This document shows positions 45,231-56,702 of a stretch of 64,000 nt of DNA, piece after piece (position 1 is the stretch's first letter; the number at the start of each line of letters is the position of its first letter). The stretch covers positions 1 through 64,000 of the forward strand of contig RSEH01000052.1 in NCBI GenBank assembly GCA_006503475.1, read 5' to 3'. Position numbers and translations under genes: made by a program. The notes under the pieces are model-generated. The model did no database searches. It was not told where the DNA came from and worked only from the letters and a program-made list of their open reading frames with translations. Source of the stretch: Stentor roeselii (lineage: Eukaryota; Ciliophora; Heterotrichea; Heterotrichida; Stentoridae).

Positions 45231-47603
45231 TTATTTATACCCTTTCGTAGCCTTCTGAATTTTTTCAGTTTCTTCTTGAATCTGTTTCCAGACATCTTTA
45301 AGTAATCTGGTAGAATCCTTCCAGCATTTCTTGATGTCTGCGTTGTTTTTGGTTAGTTTATTGATTTCTCGGTCTTTTTTCACGATTTCTTCTTTTAACT
45401 TGGAAATTTCTTCCTTACTGCTCTGGGACCACCCACTGTCCATTGGTTTTTTCCATTCTTGAATTGCGTTTTTCTTTTCGATCTTCAACTGAGCGAGAAC
45501 GATTTCTCTTTCATTCTGAAGTTCAGTGATAGCTTCATCACACTGCACAATGATTTGATTCATTCTTCTGTTATTTTCTTCTTTCATTTTACTTAGTGCT
45601 TCTTTTTTATCTGCTTCGATTTTAATGATAGTTTCAGTTTTTTCTTTAAGAACTTCTTGAATCTGCTGGTCTTTTTCAGTGATTCTTAGTAGAAGTTCGG
45701 ATTTCTCGCTTTTTAGACTGATGAGTTCTTTTTCAGTCTTTGAAAGTTTCACTGCAACACTTTCTACATCATCTCCTTTATCACGTTTCAAACTTTCAAC
45801 CATAACAACTGAAACTTTTTCTTTTTCAAGTAAGGCCTGGACCCTTTCATGAAGAATTTTTTCTTGAAATTCCTTTTGTCTGATTTCAGCATCTTTTAAA
45901 GTGATAGTACTTTGAAGTATCTTCGTCTCTTCACGACTTTCAACGAGTTTTTTATAAGTCTGGTCTTTGTCTTCGTAGAGTTTTTTCATTTCATTGACAA
46001 GATTTTCTTTGTGAATTTTGACTTGTTCTAGTTCATAAGTGCATTGGTCTAGTTTTATTTTGTCGTTTTGAGCAACTGAGACCTTTTGAGAGACAACCTG
46101 GAGTTGAGACGTCGTCGCTTGGAGCTGGTAGTTAAGTTGAGTTATTTTCTTAGAGCTGTTCACTGACTTCAAGTCGAGTTCTTCGTTCATCATGCTTATC
46201 TGCTCTTTTAAACGCCTTGATTTTTCCTTTGACTTGTTGACTTTATGTTGAAGAAGAAGTTTTTCTTTCCGGTACTGCTCAAGTTCCAAGTTCATCGTCA
46301 TTCTTCGTGTTTCTCTTCTGACTTCTAAAGGCTGTTGAAAGGCTTCTTCTAGTTCATTTATTTTGCTATCGCCAGGTGAGTCGTCACTGTTTAAAGAAGA
46401 CTCAAACCCATTTTTTTCCAGATCTCGAATGCGAACTTCTGCGAAGATGACTTTTTGCTTCAAGTCGTCGACTTCAGCTTCTTTTTTTTTCATCTCTTTT
46501 TTAAGGTTTTCCAACTTATAAGAAAGACTCTCATTGTTCTGCTTTTCACAGTTCAGGTCGTCTTTAAGTGCTTTTAAAGTTTTTTTAAGACCTGCGAAGT
46601 TATCGATTTCGATCATTTTTAATTCAAGTTGATCATGAAGGTCTTCATTTTCTTTTTCTAGTTCTTGAACTCGAGATTTTACTGTTGCTAGTGAATCAAT
46701 TCGCTTTTTGTACTGGGCAATTGTTTTTTCTGCTTGAGATAAGTTGTAAGCTTTTGCATTCGCAACGTCAAGCTCGTCTCGAAGTCGGCTGATTTCTTTT
46801 TCGCTTGAAATTTTTAGGTCTGAGAGGTGGTTTGAAAGTTGCATGATTTTCACGTCTTTTTCTGTGAAGCGCAATTCGATTTCGTTTGAATCTGGAATGT
46901 CTGCAAGGTTGATTCGAGCTTTTTTACTGGCGTCACTTTTCAAGTCAGTAACAATAAGTTGAAGTTCATCACGTTCCTGGGTTAATTTCAAGTTAATAGC
47001 TTTGAACTGTTTAAGTTCCTCCAGAAGTTCTTCAATCTGAACAGCAAGTCTTTGTTTATCAGCTCTTAAAATAAGTACTTCTTTATTTTCTACCCTGATA
47101 CTAGGATCGAGTAAAGGGCTATCTCCTTCTCCCAAGGCTTTCTGAATGAAAAACATGAAATGAGTCTGACATTCTTCATCAAGTTCCATGATTTTCCTGA
47201 TAAACTCTTCCTTATAAGGTGAGTTGATAGTCGCAAATACAAGAAATTCAAGTAAAACTAAAATATCCTTCGCTTCTTCTTTTCTTGCAATTCCTGACAA
47301 GTCAATAGAATCAAATCGTCTATAAGGTAATTTTAAGACCTGGTCAACATAACTAGTCAAAGCTTTTTTCAGTTTTTTCAGATTGGATAACCGCAAAGCC
47401 CAGTTATTTCCAGGGTTGGGAGTCAAACATTGAGTATCAAAAAATTCATGGTTTCTGCCTTTTTTTTACACTTTCGACATGAACTCGAACATTAAAACTC
47501 CATCAGAAAGATCAGAGAGCTTGTCACATTTTCTTGAAAGGTCGAGGTTGTTAACCTATATATAGACTACCCATTCCAGTATAGTTGCTTTAAGTTCCTC
47601 CAT
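45231..47603 (-). CDS. HOOK-domain coiled-coil protein (microtubule/dynein adaptor type)
   Basis: Three exons: 47571-47603, 47470-47555 and 45231-47454 (33, 86 and 2224 nt; 780 residues). Splicing two 15-nt introns yields MEELKATILEWVNNLDLSRK, then KLSDLSDGVLMFEFMSKVN and LTPNPGNNWALRLSNLKKL. This is a HOOK N-terminal domain (calponin-like, with the L-x-D-G-V-L motif). About 600 residues of continuous coiled coil follow. Hook and GIRDIN-type proteins link cargo to dynein or microtubules. Human Hook proteins are a similar length (~720). A short C-terminus lacks a clear cargo domain. Confidence 0.88.
47455..47469 (-). other. 15-nt spliceosomal intron
   Basis: GTAAAAAAAAGGCAG in the sense strand. 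It lies within a codon (phase 2) and removes an in-frame TAA, joining MFEFMSKV to NHEFFDTQ of the HOOK domain. Confidence 0.9.
47556..47570 (-). other. 15-nt spliceosomal intron
   Basis: GTAGTCTATATATAG. It follows an exon of only 33 nt; splicing joins ILEW to VNNLDL and removes an in-frame TAG. Confidence 0.92.
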
Positions 47604-47734
47604 TTATGGATGAAACTTTTCAATTACTTACAAGTTTTTCACCCTTCACTTGAAAAACGTTGAAGTCAGTGCTGAGTTCTTTTTAGTCTTTTTGAGCAGT
47701 TTAGAAAATTCATTAATTTAAAACCTAATTATCG

Positions 47735-50700
47735 ATGGAAGCTGATACTTTAACAATAGCCTATTACGATGAAGACAACAAATGGGAAGAACTCAGTCCT
47801 TATATCTTTTCTCAGCTGCCACTTAACGAGGTGGTTTTATCTTCGCCTTCCTCAGATCCATGCAAGATCCATCCGAGATTCACACGTCACGAAGACTCGT
47901 ACTGGGAAGTATCATTCGAAGAGGCCTTTAGAAAGCCGTATCTCTGGATCTACATCTTGAACTTCACGACCTTTGAGTCATTTCGCACACGTTCCAAGCC
48001 TCAGATTCGTGAGATGGTGAATACAATCATGGAGCAGCAAATTGAATGGTTGGTTCTTTTTTTGCATCCTTTGTCTCCGAGTTTCAGGTCGCAACATAAA
48101 GTTATTTTGAAGTCCTTTGAAAAAGTCGCTGGGGAGATCGGTTCTATGTTTGGATTAAAACAATGTGTGAAACTTTTCTGTAATGAGAAAAAAAATTTTC
48201 TTTGTAATGATTGTTCTTTGGATTCTTGTAAATGTTACTTGGATGAATTGGTTAGGTCTATGAATCAGGGAATTAGCATCAGTCTTAATAATCGCATCGC
48301 TTTTTTCGCTTCGAAGATTAGTCAGGTTGAGGAAACTAGGGATTATAACTTGTTTGTACTTATGAAAGAAGGACTTGCTATGACTTATTCTATTGCTGGA
48401 TTGAAACAAGAAGCGAAGAATACTTATGAACAGATTTTCGGACCTCCTGAATGCTTTTCACCCGTTGGATTTGGACCTATTACTGAGGATGAGCTGCTTC
48501 GAACAAGCGAGATATCAATGCAAGAATTCCGTAGCACCAACCGTGAAATAAGTCATCTCTACCTGCGAAAGTACATTTTTTACTGCCAAAAAAAGCTTTT
48601 AGAATCAGACGAAGACTACATCGGCATCGGTCACCTAAGCCTAAGTTTCGTGTGCACAAGTTTAGGCCTATTCAAATCAGTAGAAAACGAAAACTTAAAA
48701 ACTCAAGGTTCAGTATGGGTCTACAACCATTCCCTAGAACTAGCAAAATACCTCCAAGAGAAATCAAAAAGTAATGACTACTCAGACATAACAGACCCAG
48801 AAGTTCGTACAGTTCTTCACTACAGTGTCGGGCTGATGTTATCTTTAGTCCGCAGCCGTCTTCAGATCCTCTCAAGAATGAAATTCAACAACTACGAAAT
48901 CCAACTCGACCTAAACTTTCCCTGCGAGTTTAGCTTCGACAGGTCACCTGTGAAACTAGAAGGAAGAGCCTTGAAGCCTAAGAGTCTTGACGACTCAGAA
49001 CCTTTGGAAGTGCTTAACAAGAGTGACTTAAGCTTAGAGACTGTCTTTGAGACTCAGTATAGACTAGAAGAAGCTTTGCATGTATTGACTTTCAGCTTGT
49101 TTGAAAACTTTTCACAAGCGAATTATCCGAAATTCGCTCAGAGGTATCGAATTGAACAAGGAATTCTTTTGACTTATCGAGGAATGTTTGAACAGGCAGC
49201 GGAACTGTTGAGGAATATTCAAGATATTGAATGGGATACGATTCAAGTCATTGTTTTTCATAATTTGCTTACTTGCTATATCAACACTGGAAAGCACTTA
49301 GAAGCTGTTTCTTCTGCGCTTAAGATTTGCAAATACGCGCATTTGTTACATGAGTCTACTATTCCTAAACTTTGGAATACAATAGAAGAAATTTCGCATA
49401 TACACAAATACTCGAATATTGAAGTCGATCTTTTTAGAGCGGACTTGATTTTAACTTCGAATAAGATGCAACAAGGAGATATCATTGAAGCCACCTGCAA
49501 GTTTAGAAATTCTTTAAAGTGTGGAGTCACTTTTAGTAAAGTTTTTTGTCAGTTTTACTCGAGTAGGACTGTTGGGACTTTCACTTTAGAGTGCAAGTCG
49601 ATAAGGATAGAACCTGGGTTGAATACTTTTAAACTCTCAGGAGTCGCTTCTGCTCAGGGCAGGATGAGAGCTGAGGTCTTGCATTTAGTCATGAATAAAC
49701 TAAGCATGATACTTGCAGTGCCTTCTGTTTCAGTAAATATTGAAGAAAGTAGTAAATTTGTGAGTATTATTCACAAGGTGCCTTCTCTGTTGGTTTACAA
49801 TGAAATCCAGTTACTTGCAATAGAAATTTCAACTCGACATTACTCGATTGATAGTGGTTCGATTGAATTAGCGAATAGTGAGCAGGTAAAAAACATGTAG
49901 ATTATTTACAATAAAGACACTGCTGAGTGCATTTCTTATACCACTGAAGGAAAAGACAACCAAATCCTGCAGATTCACGGGTACAGTATTCAATTACCTA
50001 AACTCCCTGCACATTCTCGTCTTTACGTCATTTTAGAAATCAGAAAAAGCAGGGTATTTGAAGATCTTGAAAAAAAAGGATCTACTGAAATGTACTCCAG
50101 TCTTAATTTCATGAAAAAACTTAACCAAAGCAGCATGTCAAGACACGTCCTGGCGAATAAACTCACAGATTTCTCAGAAACTGTAGAATTTCATGCTGAA
50201 CTTCAATACATGAAACAACAAGAACTAAAAAAAGAACAGTCAAGTTCCAACCTGGACTTTATCCTTCCTCTTTCAATTTCAAGTAAATTCTGTAAATTGC
50301 CTGAATCAACCATTCTTCAAATCCAGATCTTGAACTGTTCCCACCTTTCAATAAAAACAATCAGCTGGTCCTTAACAGGCTGCACCCTGCAAGAAGACCC
50401 GAATTCCTCAATGGTTCTAAGAACAGGGCAAATCCAACATCTTTGTTTCCTTCTTTCAGACCTTCAAGCACCCTGCAAATTCCACTTGACTTATTCAAGC
50501 GCTTTGAAATTCCACGAGAAAAAAATGCACATTGACGCGATAATCGACAGAAAAATGAAAGAACAACATTTTTCTTTAGTCCATATTTTTTTCACAGAAG
50601 AAGTTGCAATGTTTTCAATACACGAGCCAGTAGTCTTCGGAAAAGAATGCTCAGCAGTCATTTCTCTTTTAAATGGAAAAACCGCAAAACTTCGAATTGA

Positions 50701-50890
50701 AAAGTCATCATTTTGGAAGGTCCTCAGTGCAGAGACCCAAGATTTTTTGAACACCTGCCAAATCAGCTTGATTCCGACGAAGGCAGGAAATGTTTGCATG
50801 CCTGAAGTAGTGGTTTGGGTCGGTGACCGAAACATCAAGATTGAAGGGCCGAGGAGTATCTTTGTACTACCACTAATTAAGAATAAATAA
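47735..50890 (+). CDS. TRAPPC10: TRAPP II complex subunit TRAPPC10 (Trs130-like)
   Basis: Exons 47735-49885 and 49901-50890; 1046 residues. The N-terminal region has the TRAPPC10 signature: RKPYLWIYILNFTTFESFRT and KPQIREMVNTIMEQQIEWLV. The middle is a long helical solenoid and the C-terminal third is beta-rich, the usual alpha-solenoid plus Ig-like layout. TRAPP II acts as exchange factor for Rab11/Rab1-type GTPases in Golgi and endosome traffic. The intron GTAAAAAACATGTAG contains an in-frame TAG that would truncate the protein. The next gene starts 8 bp after its stop. Confidence 0.85.
49886..49900 (+). other. 15-nt spliceosomal intron
   Basis: GTAAAAAACATGTAG between codons (phase 0). 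Splicing joins ...ANSEQ to IIYNKDTAEC. Confidence 0.9.
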
Positions 50891-50898
50891 TAAAGGCC

Positions 50899-52092
50899 AT
50901 GAGTGAAGAAGTTGATAAAGCAGGAGCTTACTCTAAGGGCAGGGAAGTTCTTACCAAGTCAATTGAAGCAGTTCAAAAGGGCGACTTGGAAGAGGTTAAA
51001 AAGTGGCTTGGAAGTGATATCACTGAAAAGTTGCAGGAAATTTCAGAGGGAAAAAATAGAAAACTCATTCATTTCGCTGCTATTTTCGGACATGTGCATA
51101 TCATCGACTGGATCGTTGCAAATGGAGGAGATGCTTTCGTTTTAGATGATGACCAGAACTCGATTTCATCACTGGCGACTTATAATGAAAGAAAAGAAGC
51201 ACTTTTCTGGATTGTTGAGAAGTTCCCAGAGCTTTTTCATCATAAAAACGCTAAAAGAATGAACCTTCTGCACATCGCTGCAGAGTCCTGCAATTTCGAA
51301 ATTGTTCAATTTTTGATTGAAAAAGGACTTGATGTGAACTCAGTAAGTGAAAATGGAACACCTCTTGAACTTGCAGTCATGTGGAAGAAAATCGATATGG
51401 CAAAGTTTTTACTTGAAAAAGGTGCTGATCCAAATGGAAGCTGCGGAAAATTCTTTCCACCGCCACTTGTCATGGCTGCCAGTATGAATAATCGACAGGT
51501 TCTTTCCTTGCTTTTGCAATACGGAGCTGATGTCGAACTCACTGGCGTTGATAAAGTCTCTGCTCTTGAAGTCGCCTGTGAATTCGCTTTCGACTTTATT
51601 GATGAACTTATTGAAAAAGGTGCACAACTCACTGGAAGTCATTTAATCGCAGCACTGAAAAATGGAAAGAATGAAGTTTTGGATAAGTTTTTGAAAATTG
51701 AAAAAATTGATAGTCTTCAGGGAGACTTAGAAAAAAATGAAGAGGCTGAAGAGTTTAAAAGGCAGGGAAATGAAGAGTTTAGTCATAAGAACTTTATTGA
51801 AGCTGCTGAACTTTATACTAAGGCTATTGAGTTGAGTAAGAATAGCTTTTATTACTCGAATAGGAGTCAGGCTTTTAATCTCATGATGAAATTTGAATTG
51901 GGATTAGAAGATGCTAGGACTAGTCGAGCTATTGACTGCAAAAACTTTAAAGCTTTGTTGAGGGAAGGACAGGCTTTGGAGGGACTTGAAAGATATTTGG
52001 AAGCTGCTGGGTGTTATTGGAATGCTTATAAAATTGAAAAAAATCCTGCGATTTATAAAGTTCTTGTTGATGCACTTAACCATATTTTTTAG
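50899..52092 (+). CDS. Ankyrin repeats plus C-terminal TPR protein
   Basis: 397 residues. Ankyrin repeats occupy ~25-260 (NRKLIHFAAIFGHVHIIDWI, KRMNLLHIAAESCNFEIVQF, NGTPLELAVMWKKIDMAKFL, and VDKVSALEVACEF). Residues ~285-385 form a TPR-type helical domain: EEFKRQGNEEFSHKNFIEAA, ELYTKAIELSKNSFYYSNRS, and FKALLREGQALEGLERYLEA. The N-x-Y-x-N-R-S loop and basic residues match chaperone-binding (Hsp90/Hsp70 EEVD) TPRs. ANK-TPR proteins of this kind may be chaperone-linked adaptors. The ATG is 8 bp from the TRAPPC10 stop. Confidence 0.88.
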   Translation: MSEEVDKAGAYSKGREVLTKSIEAVQKGDLEEVKKWLGSDITEKLQEISEGKNRKLIHFAAIFGHVHIIDWIVANGGDAFVLDDDQNSISSLATYNERKEALFWIVEKFPELFHHKNAKRMNLLHIAAESCNFEIVQFLIEKGLDVNSVSENGTPLELAVMWKKIDMAKFLLEKGADPNGSCGKFFPPPLVMAASMNNRQVLSLLLQYGADVELTGVDKVSALEVACEFAFDFIDELIEKGAQLTGSHLIAALKNGKNEVLDKFLKIEKIDSLQGDLEKNEEAEEFKRQGNEEFSHKNFIEAAELYTKAIELSKNSFYYSNRSQAFNLMMKFELGLEDARTSRAIDCKNFKALLREGQALEGLERYLEAAGCYWNAYKIEKNPAIYKVLVDALNHIF

Positions 52093-52379
52093 GATTTTCA
52101 TAATTTTAGATGTTGGATGATTATTTTTTCCTTTTCTTTGATGAAAGAGTTTTGGAATTATTTAAGATTTTTAGCTTTTTTGATTATTATGATTAGTTTA
52201 ACTAGAAATATCAAATAATCAAAAAGTTCATAGAAAACTTTTAAGATATTTTTATTTCCTCATAACAAATTTTAATCCTCCATCAAAATTTAGATCTTTA
52301 CTAAAATTCACCCTATAAAAAACACTAATTTCTGACATTTCTTTAAAACTTCTAGAAACATTTATCTTATAAACCAAAG

Positions 52380-53102
52380 ATGCAAAGTTCTTTGCAGTCC
52401 AGCTACATCGAAGACACATTAAAATATTTATCCTTAAAATCTTCATCGATTTTAAAATCCACTAAAATTGACTATCTTTCTACCGTTCAAAATTCCAGTA
52501 TTTCACCATCTGAACGTCAGTCTCTAGTGAATCATTTGGGTGTTGTTTCTCATCTCTTAAGTCTCGATACAAAGGTCTTTGAATTATCCGTTCTTTACAT
52601 TGACAAATTTTTGAGTAGCATTAAATTGAAGGACAAAAGGACTTTTCAATTACTTGGGTTTGTTTGTTTAAACATCGCTGCTGAATATTCAGGTTCTAAG
52701 GTTTTTAGGTTTGATGAAATTGTTTCGATGACTCAGAACTGCTTTAGCAGTGATTTGATTAAAACTATGAAGCTTTATGTGATGAATTGTCTTGATTGGA
52801 GACTTGATATGGTTACTTGCTCTGAATTGATTTTTTATATGGCTTTAGATGGACTTGATCCCTGCTGGACTTTAGAGATTCTTGAAAAATCTCGAAAGTT
52901 TATTGAAAAAGCTTTAGGATTTTATCAATTAAGGGTTTTTGGGTTGTTTTCTTTATCGATTTCTGTGATTTTCACAGTTTTATTGGAAAAAAAGTTGGAT
53001 TATCATGAGGAGTGGCTTGGAGAAGCTTGTAGAAAATACAAGCTAGATGAAAATCACATAAAATTAATAAGCGCCAGCATTATTAACAAATTCTTCTCAT
53101 AA
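52380..53102 (+). CDS. Cyclin-box protein
   Basis: 240 residues. A cyclin N-terminal fold is visible at ~60-165: RQSLVNHLGVVSHLLSLDTK, VFELSVLYIDKFLSSIKLKD, FQLLGFVCLNIAAEYSGSKV, and MKLYVMNCLDWRLDMVT. The W-x-L near the end of the fifth helix fits A/B/D-type cyclins, but the usual MRAILVDW is not seen, so the class is unclear. It would activate a cyclin-dependent kinase. The 5' flank (52250-52379) is G-poor. Confidence 0.85.
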   Translation: MQSSLQSSYIEDTLKYLSLKSSSILKSTKIDYLSTVQNSSISPSERQSLVNHLGVVSHLLSLDTKVFELSVLYIDKFLSSIKLKDKRTFQLLGFVCLNIAAEYSGSKVFRFDEIVSMTQNCFSSDLIKTMKLYVMNCLDWRLDMVTCSELIFYMALDGLDPCWTLEILEKSRKFIEKALGFYQLRVFGLFSLSISVIFTVLLEKKLDYHEEWLGEACRKYKLDENHIKLISASIINKFFS

Positions 53103-53157
53103 ATTATGAGGGTTTATTTATTAATTCTATATTAATTAGAAAATCCTTATTATCTAC

Positions 53158-54684
53158 TTACTCAAAGTTATACTCCAAAAGAGAAATGCATTTTTCATGA
53201 TTACTTTCTGCAGATTTCATACAAACTATGCATCGATATCCACATTGTTTGCATTCAAAAAACACTTCATCAAACATAGAGCAGGCAATTTTATTACATT
53301 TCAAACATAAGACATTAAATTGACCTTGAAAATCAACACATTTGCCAGCATGTTTCTTTCTTTTGCACGAAATACACCAGCATATCTGGCAAGTATAACA
53401 GAAAAAAAAACTACCGTTATTTGAACATTCTTTAAGACAAACTGAACATTTTATCATCATAACTAAAATTGAACTGTTCGGCTGATATTGTTCAAGATAT
53501 AGAATCGGGTTGCAATTTAAGCATTTTGTATTCAGCTTACGGCAATCATTGCAAAGTTCATGACCGCAACTGGGAATCTCATTAACTGGAATTGCGATTG
53601 GACAATTATGACATTTTTTTTCTGGTAATCTTTCATTTTGGATTGTTGAATGATCTATTCCTAAACAAGTGAAGCAGGTAGTGTTTAATGTTCTGCAGGT
53701 TGTACAGTAAGGATGAAGACATTTTAAAAGTTTGAAGCCTAGGTTTGGACAGTTTATGCAGTAGCACTCGAGAGGGCCATTGCAAAAAGAGCATATATCA
53801 GAAGTAATGCAGCCTATGTGATAATCTCGATAACATGATGTGCAACTTGAATGAAGTCCGAATTCTTGTTTAGAGCAAATTGAGCACTGAAATATTTTTA
53901 TTTCTTCCAGAAGTTTTCTCAGTTTCACAAAATCAGGTCTATAATTCGAGTCAATTGTTAGCATCTGTTTTACAATAACTCTTATGCATTCATTTTCGAT
54001 TTTATCTGTCCATAAGTTTATATTTTCTTCTAATGATTCAAAATCACAAAATTCTTCGTCAATTTCTTTTAAAGTGTTTATGTAAAGTAGCACTAATCCT
54101 AATGAATAAGTGTCAGACAAGTAAGGACTAAAGATCGCTTTCCCAAAGTTTCTATTTGTTTGCCAGTTAATCCATTCCTTTCTCAGCTCAGGACTAAGAT
54201 AATAAGGAGATCCTTGAATGGTATAAAGATCCTTTGCTATAGTCGATGTTGAGCTTTCAAAGTCTCCAATTTTCAAATCCCAATTCGCAGTGACAAGTAT
54301 ATTTTGAGGTTTTATATCTCGATGACTCAAGGAGTGAACCTGCTGAAGATAAGCAAAGAACTTGATAAGTTTTTTCATATAGTAAACAGCAATTCCGCTA
54401 AAATTAGAGCCGCAATGCTTTAACATTTGTCCACACTTCAGAATGTCTCCATTCTCACAATATTCAGTGATGATATTAACACATGTTGAATTCTCATGAG
54501 TTCCTTCTTTGAATGAGTAGATTTTAGTGACATTTGGATTATCACTTAGGATATTCAAAGAGTTGACTCCTTTTAGGAATCTTATGTTGCCTCTTTCGTC
54601 ATTGATAATTAAGGTTTTCTTCATCCTCGTTGTGTTAGTTGTAGGATCTGTAATTTTTTGGAGTATTATCTGGTTTTTCAGCAT
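53158..54684 (-). CDS. Kinase / zinc-finger fusion, degenerate DFG
   Basis: 508 residues. Kinase-like part 1-270: no clear glycine loop, HRDIKPQN (121-128), DFE instead of DFG (141-143), GSPYYLSPE activation segment and the later SDTYSLGLVLL. The C-terminal ~235 residues contain over thirty Cys/His with repeated C-x2-C...C-x2-C units (CSICSKQEF, CTSCYRDY, CFTCLGI, CHNCPI, CSVCLKE, CLKCNKI, CKQCGYRCIVC). A ubiquitin-type finger function is possible. It is related to the gene at 56703, about 2 kb away, which has an intact DFG. Probably a pseudokinase or weak kinase. The 5' sense flank is G-depleted. Confidence 0.83.
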   Translation of the reverse strand: MLKNQIILQKITDPTTNTTRMKKTLIINDERGNIRFLKGVNSLNILSDNPNVTKIYSFKEGTHENSTCVNIITEYCENGDILKCGQMLKHCGSNFSGIAVYYMKKLIKFFAYLQQVHSLSHRDIKPQNILVTANWDLKIGDFESSTSTIAKDLYTIQGSPYYLSPELRKEWINWQTNRNFGKAIFSPYLSDTYSLGLVLLYINTLKEIDEEFCDFESLEENINLWTDKIENECIRVIVKQMLTIDSNYRPDFVKLRKLLEEIKIFQCSICSKQEFGLHSSCTSCYRDYHIGCITSDICSFCNGPLECYCINCPNLGFKLLKCLHPYCTTCRTLNTTCFTCLGIDHSTIQNERLPEKKCHNCPIAIPVNEIPSCGHELCNDCRKLNTKCLNCNPILYLEQYQPNSSILVMMIKCSVCLKECSNNGSFFFCYTCQICWCISCKRKKHAGKCVDFQGQFNVLCLKCNKIACSMFDEVFFECKQCGYRCIVCMKSAESNHEKCISLLEYNFE

Positions 54685-56091
54685 ATTTATAGGAATAATT
54701 TATTAAATTTGATTTGAAGATTTTTGGTTTATATTATATGATGGATTCGTATTTTTTGATTGAGTATTGGGTTTTATTGTACTTGTTTGGAATGGGATTA
54801 AGAAATGGATCAATATACTTTTTTGATTTTTATGGTTTTTTGAGGAATTTTAAAGTAATCTGAGGATATTTTGAATTGATTGAGCTGATTGATTTCTTGA
54901 ATGATTGAGTGATTTCCATATTTGTTATTATATCTTATGCATTATTTAGTAGTTGAAAATTAAAAACAGAGCACCTTTTTTGTATATATCAACCCAAAAT
55001 TAAAATGAACTAATAATTTGATATTCTTATAATGAGATTTACTTGAAAATATTTAATTCTCTCAAGAAGATATTGGGTAACTGATACATACTCTGCAACT
55101 ATCAAATTATTTCTGTGCACTTACTTCATATTTAAACTAAAAATGAACAATCTCTAAGAGAAGAATTTTTTTCAAGATTATGAAATCGATAATCAAATAT
55201 TTTGAAGATAAAAAATTTATAGTTCTGCATTCAGAAATACAATTATGATCAATATTATTCAATCATCTAAACAAACTATCTATATCTTTTTATTAAAATT
55301 TTAAAATAATTATTCTGATTTTAGTTTGTTTCTTTTCTGGCTAATACCTACAAGTTTCTTTTGTATGCTGATTGAGTTATCTTAAAAGTTTCTCTTGTAT
55401 CAGAGTTTTATTTTTGAGATAAAATAAATGATAATAATAATAAAAGACTCATAATAATATATTTAAGGATCAATCTTAAGTCACTCAATTCAATATTGTT
55501 CTCAATTTAACTTAATAAAACAGTTATTTATTTATAAAAAAAATATATAAATTTTGGTTGCAGCCCAATGATAGCCGAACCTTCATTTTAAAATCAATAA
55601 GATTAATTCTTCGATGTCTGATTATATTTGACCAAGCCTTCAGGTCCTAGTTAATGAGGATAAAAACATACAAATCATAAATCCCTGGTTAGATCTGACC
55701 GCTTCTTCAGGACTGAGTAAAAGTCTATAATAATAAAATAATGAATTTTAATTTCTAATAATCTTTAAGATTTTATAACCAAAGTATCTTTATAATATTA
55801 AATGATTCGAATGACCCTTATTCGAATAGTACTGCTGATATCAACCCTTTAATATTCTGGAAAATTATAAAATAAATATTTTCTTATAAATCCTGATATT
55901 CAATTAATTTAAGGTAATTTAAATTCTTAAATTTTAATCATTCTTCCTTATTTCTAAAATTAAAACAATCAGTTCCTAAATTAAACATCAACAAATCTTT
56001 CTGAAACAAAAAATGACTTATTTAGTCACAAAACTCAAATTATTCCTGAAACTTACTTAAAATTCTAACATAATCTTCCCTCAATCTCCAA
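54685..56091. other. 1.4 kb AT-rich gap with one GC-richer segment
   Basis: No protein-coding frame was recognised. The left ~270 nt form the C-poor (sense G-poor) 5' flank of the kinase gene, and the right ~190 nt the G-poor 3' flank of the gene at 56092. Between 55557 and 55735 is a less AT-rich stretch (GCAGCCCAATGATAGCCGAA... and CTGACCGCTTCTTCAGG) preceded by TATATAAATTTT. It could be a small non-coding RNA gene, but no named RNA was recognised. Confidence 0.5.
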
Positions 56092-56640
56092 TTAATCATC
56101 TTTAATTTTCCACGGATTAATACTAAAAGCTGAGCTGCCCGTCATAAAAAATCTCTCAGAATCCAAAAAATTATTCCCTTCTTTCCTACCCCTTCCTACA
56201 AAATTCTCCTGATTTTTCCTTTTCCCATCAATTTTCAAGCCATCCTTAGTATCATGTCTAATTTTTAACTTTTTCTCTGATCTATTAGAAAAAAACTTTT
56301 TTAAATTAACAGCTCTTCCAATAAGTTTCTTTCCAATGACCTTTATTTCATTTCTCTGGCGAATGTTTTTGGATAACTCGTTGGAACTGCCCAACTTTGA
56401 AGGTTGAGACGAGTTAAACTCAGTTCTTTGAAGAAATTTTGATTTTTTGGGAACGTTGATCATTTCTTTTGATTGTTTTTTGTAGCATGTTGAGGGAACA
56501 AGACATAACTTTGGACTACAGGAAATTGAGTTAGTGACTTCTAGGGTTGAATGTTTTAATGATATTGTTCTGGTTGAGGCGCATTTTGAAAGCTGTCGGA
56601 GTTTTGGGAGGAATGGGTTTGAGTCGGAATTTTTTATCAT
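56092..56640 (-). CDS. Basic disordered protein, unknown
   Basis: 182 residues, MIKNSDSNPFLPKLRQLSKC..., Lys/Ser/Asn-rich. It has a basic centre (GKKLIGRAVNLKKFF, NRSEKKLKIRHDTKDGLKID) and ends PWKIKDD. Hydrophobic content is low and no domain recognised. The sense 5' flank (56641-56717 on the plus strand) lacks C almost entirely, matching the general pattern of gene starts. Function unknown. Confidence 0.55.
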   Translation of the reverse strand: MIKNSDSNPFLPKLRQLSKCASTRTISLKHSTLEVTNSISCSPKLCLVPSTCYKKQSKEMINVPKKSKFLQRTEFNSSQPSKLGSSNELSKNIRQRNEIKVIGKKLIGRAVNLKKFFSNRSEKKLKIRHDTKDGLKIDGKRKNQENFVGRGRKEGNNFLDSERFFMTGSSAFSINPWKIKDD

Positions 56641-56702
56641 TTGGGTTTATTTCAGAGTTTTATAGGTTATTAGGATATTTTAAGATAAGGTTTTATGGGT
56701 TT

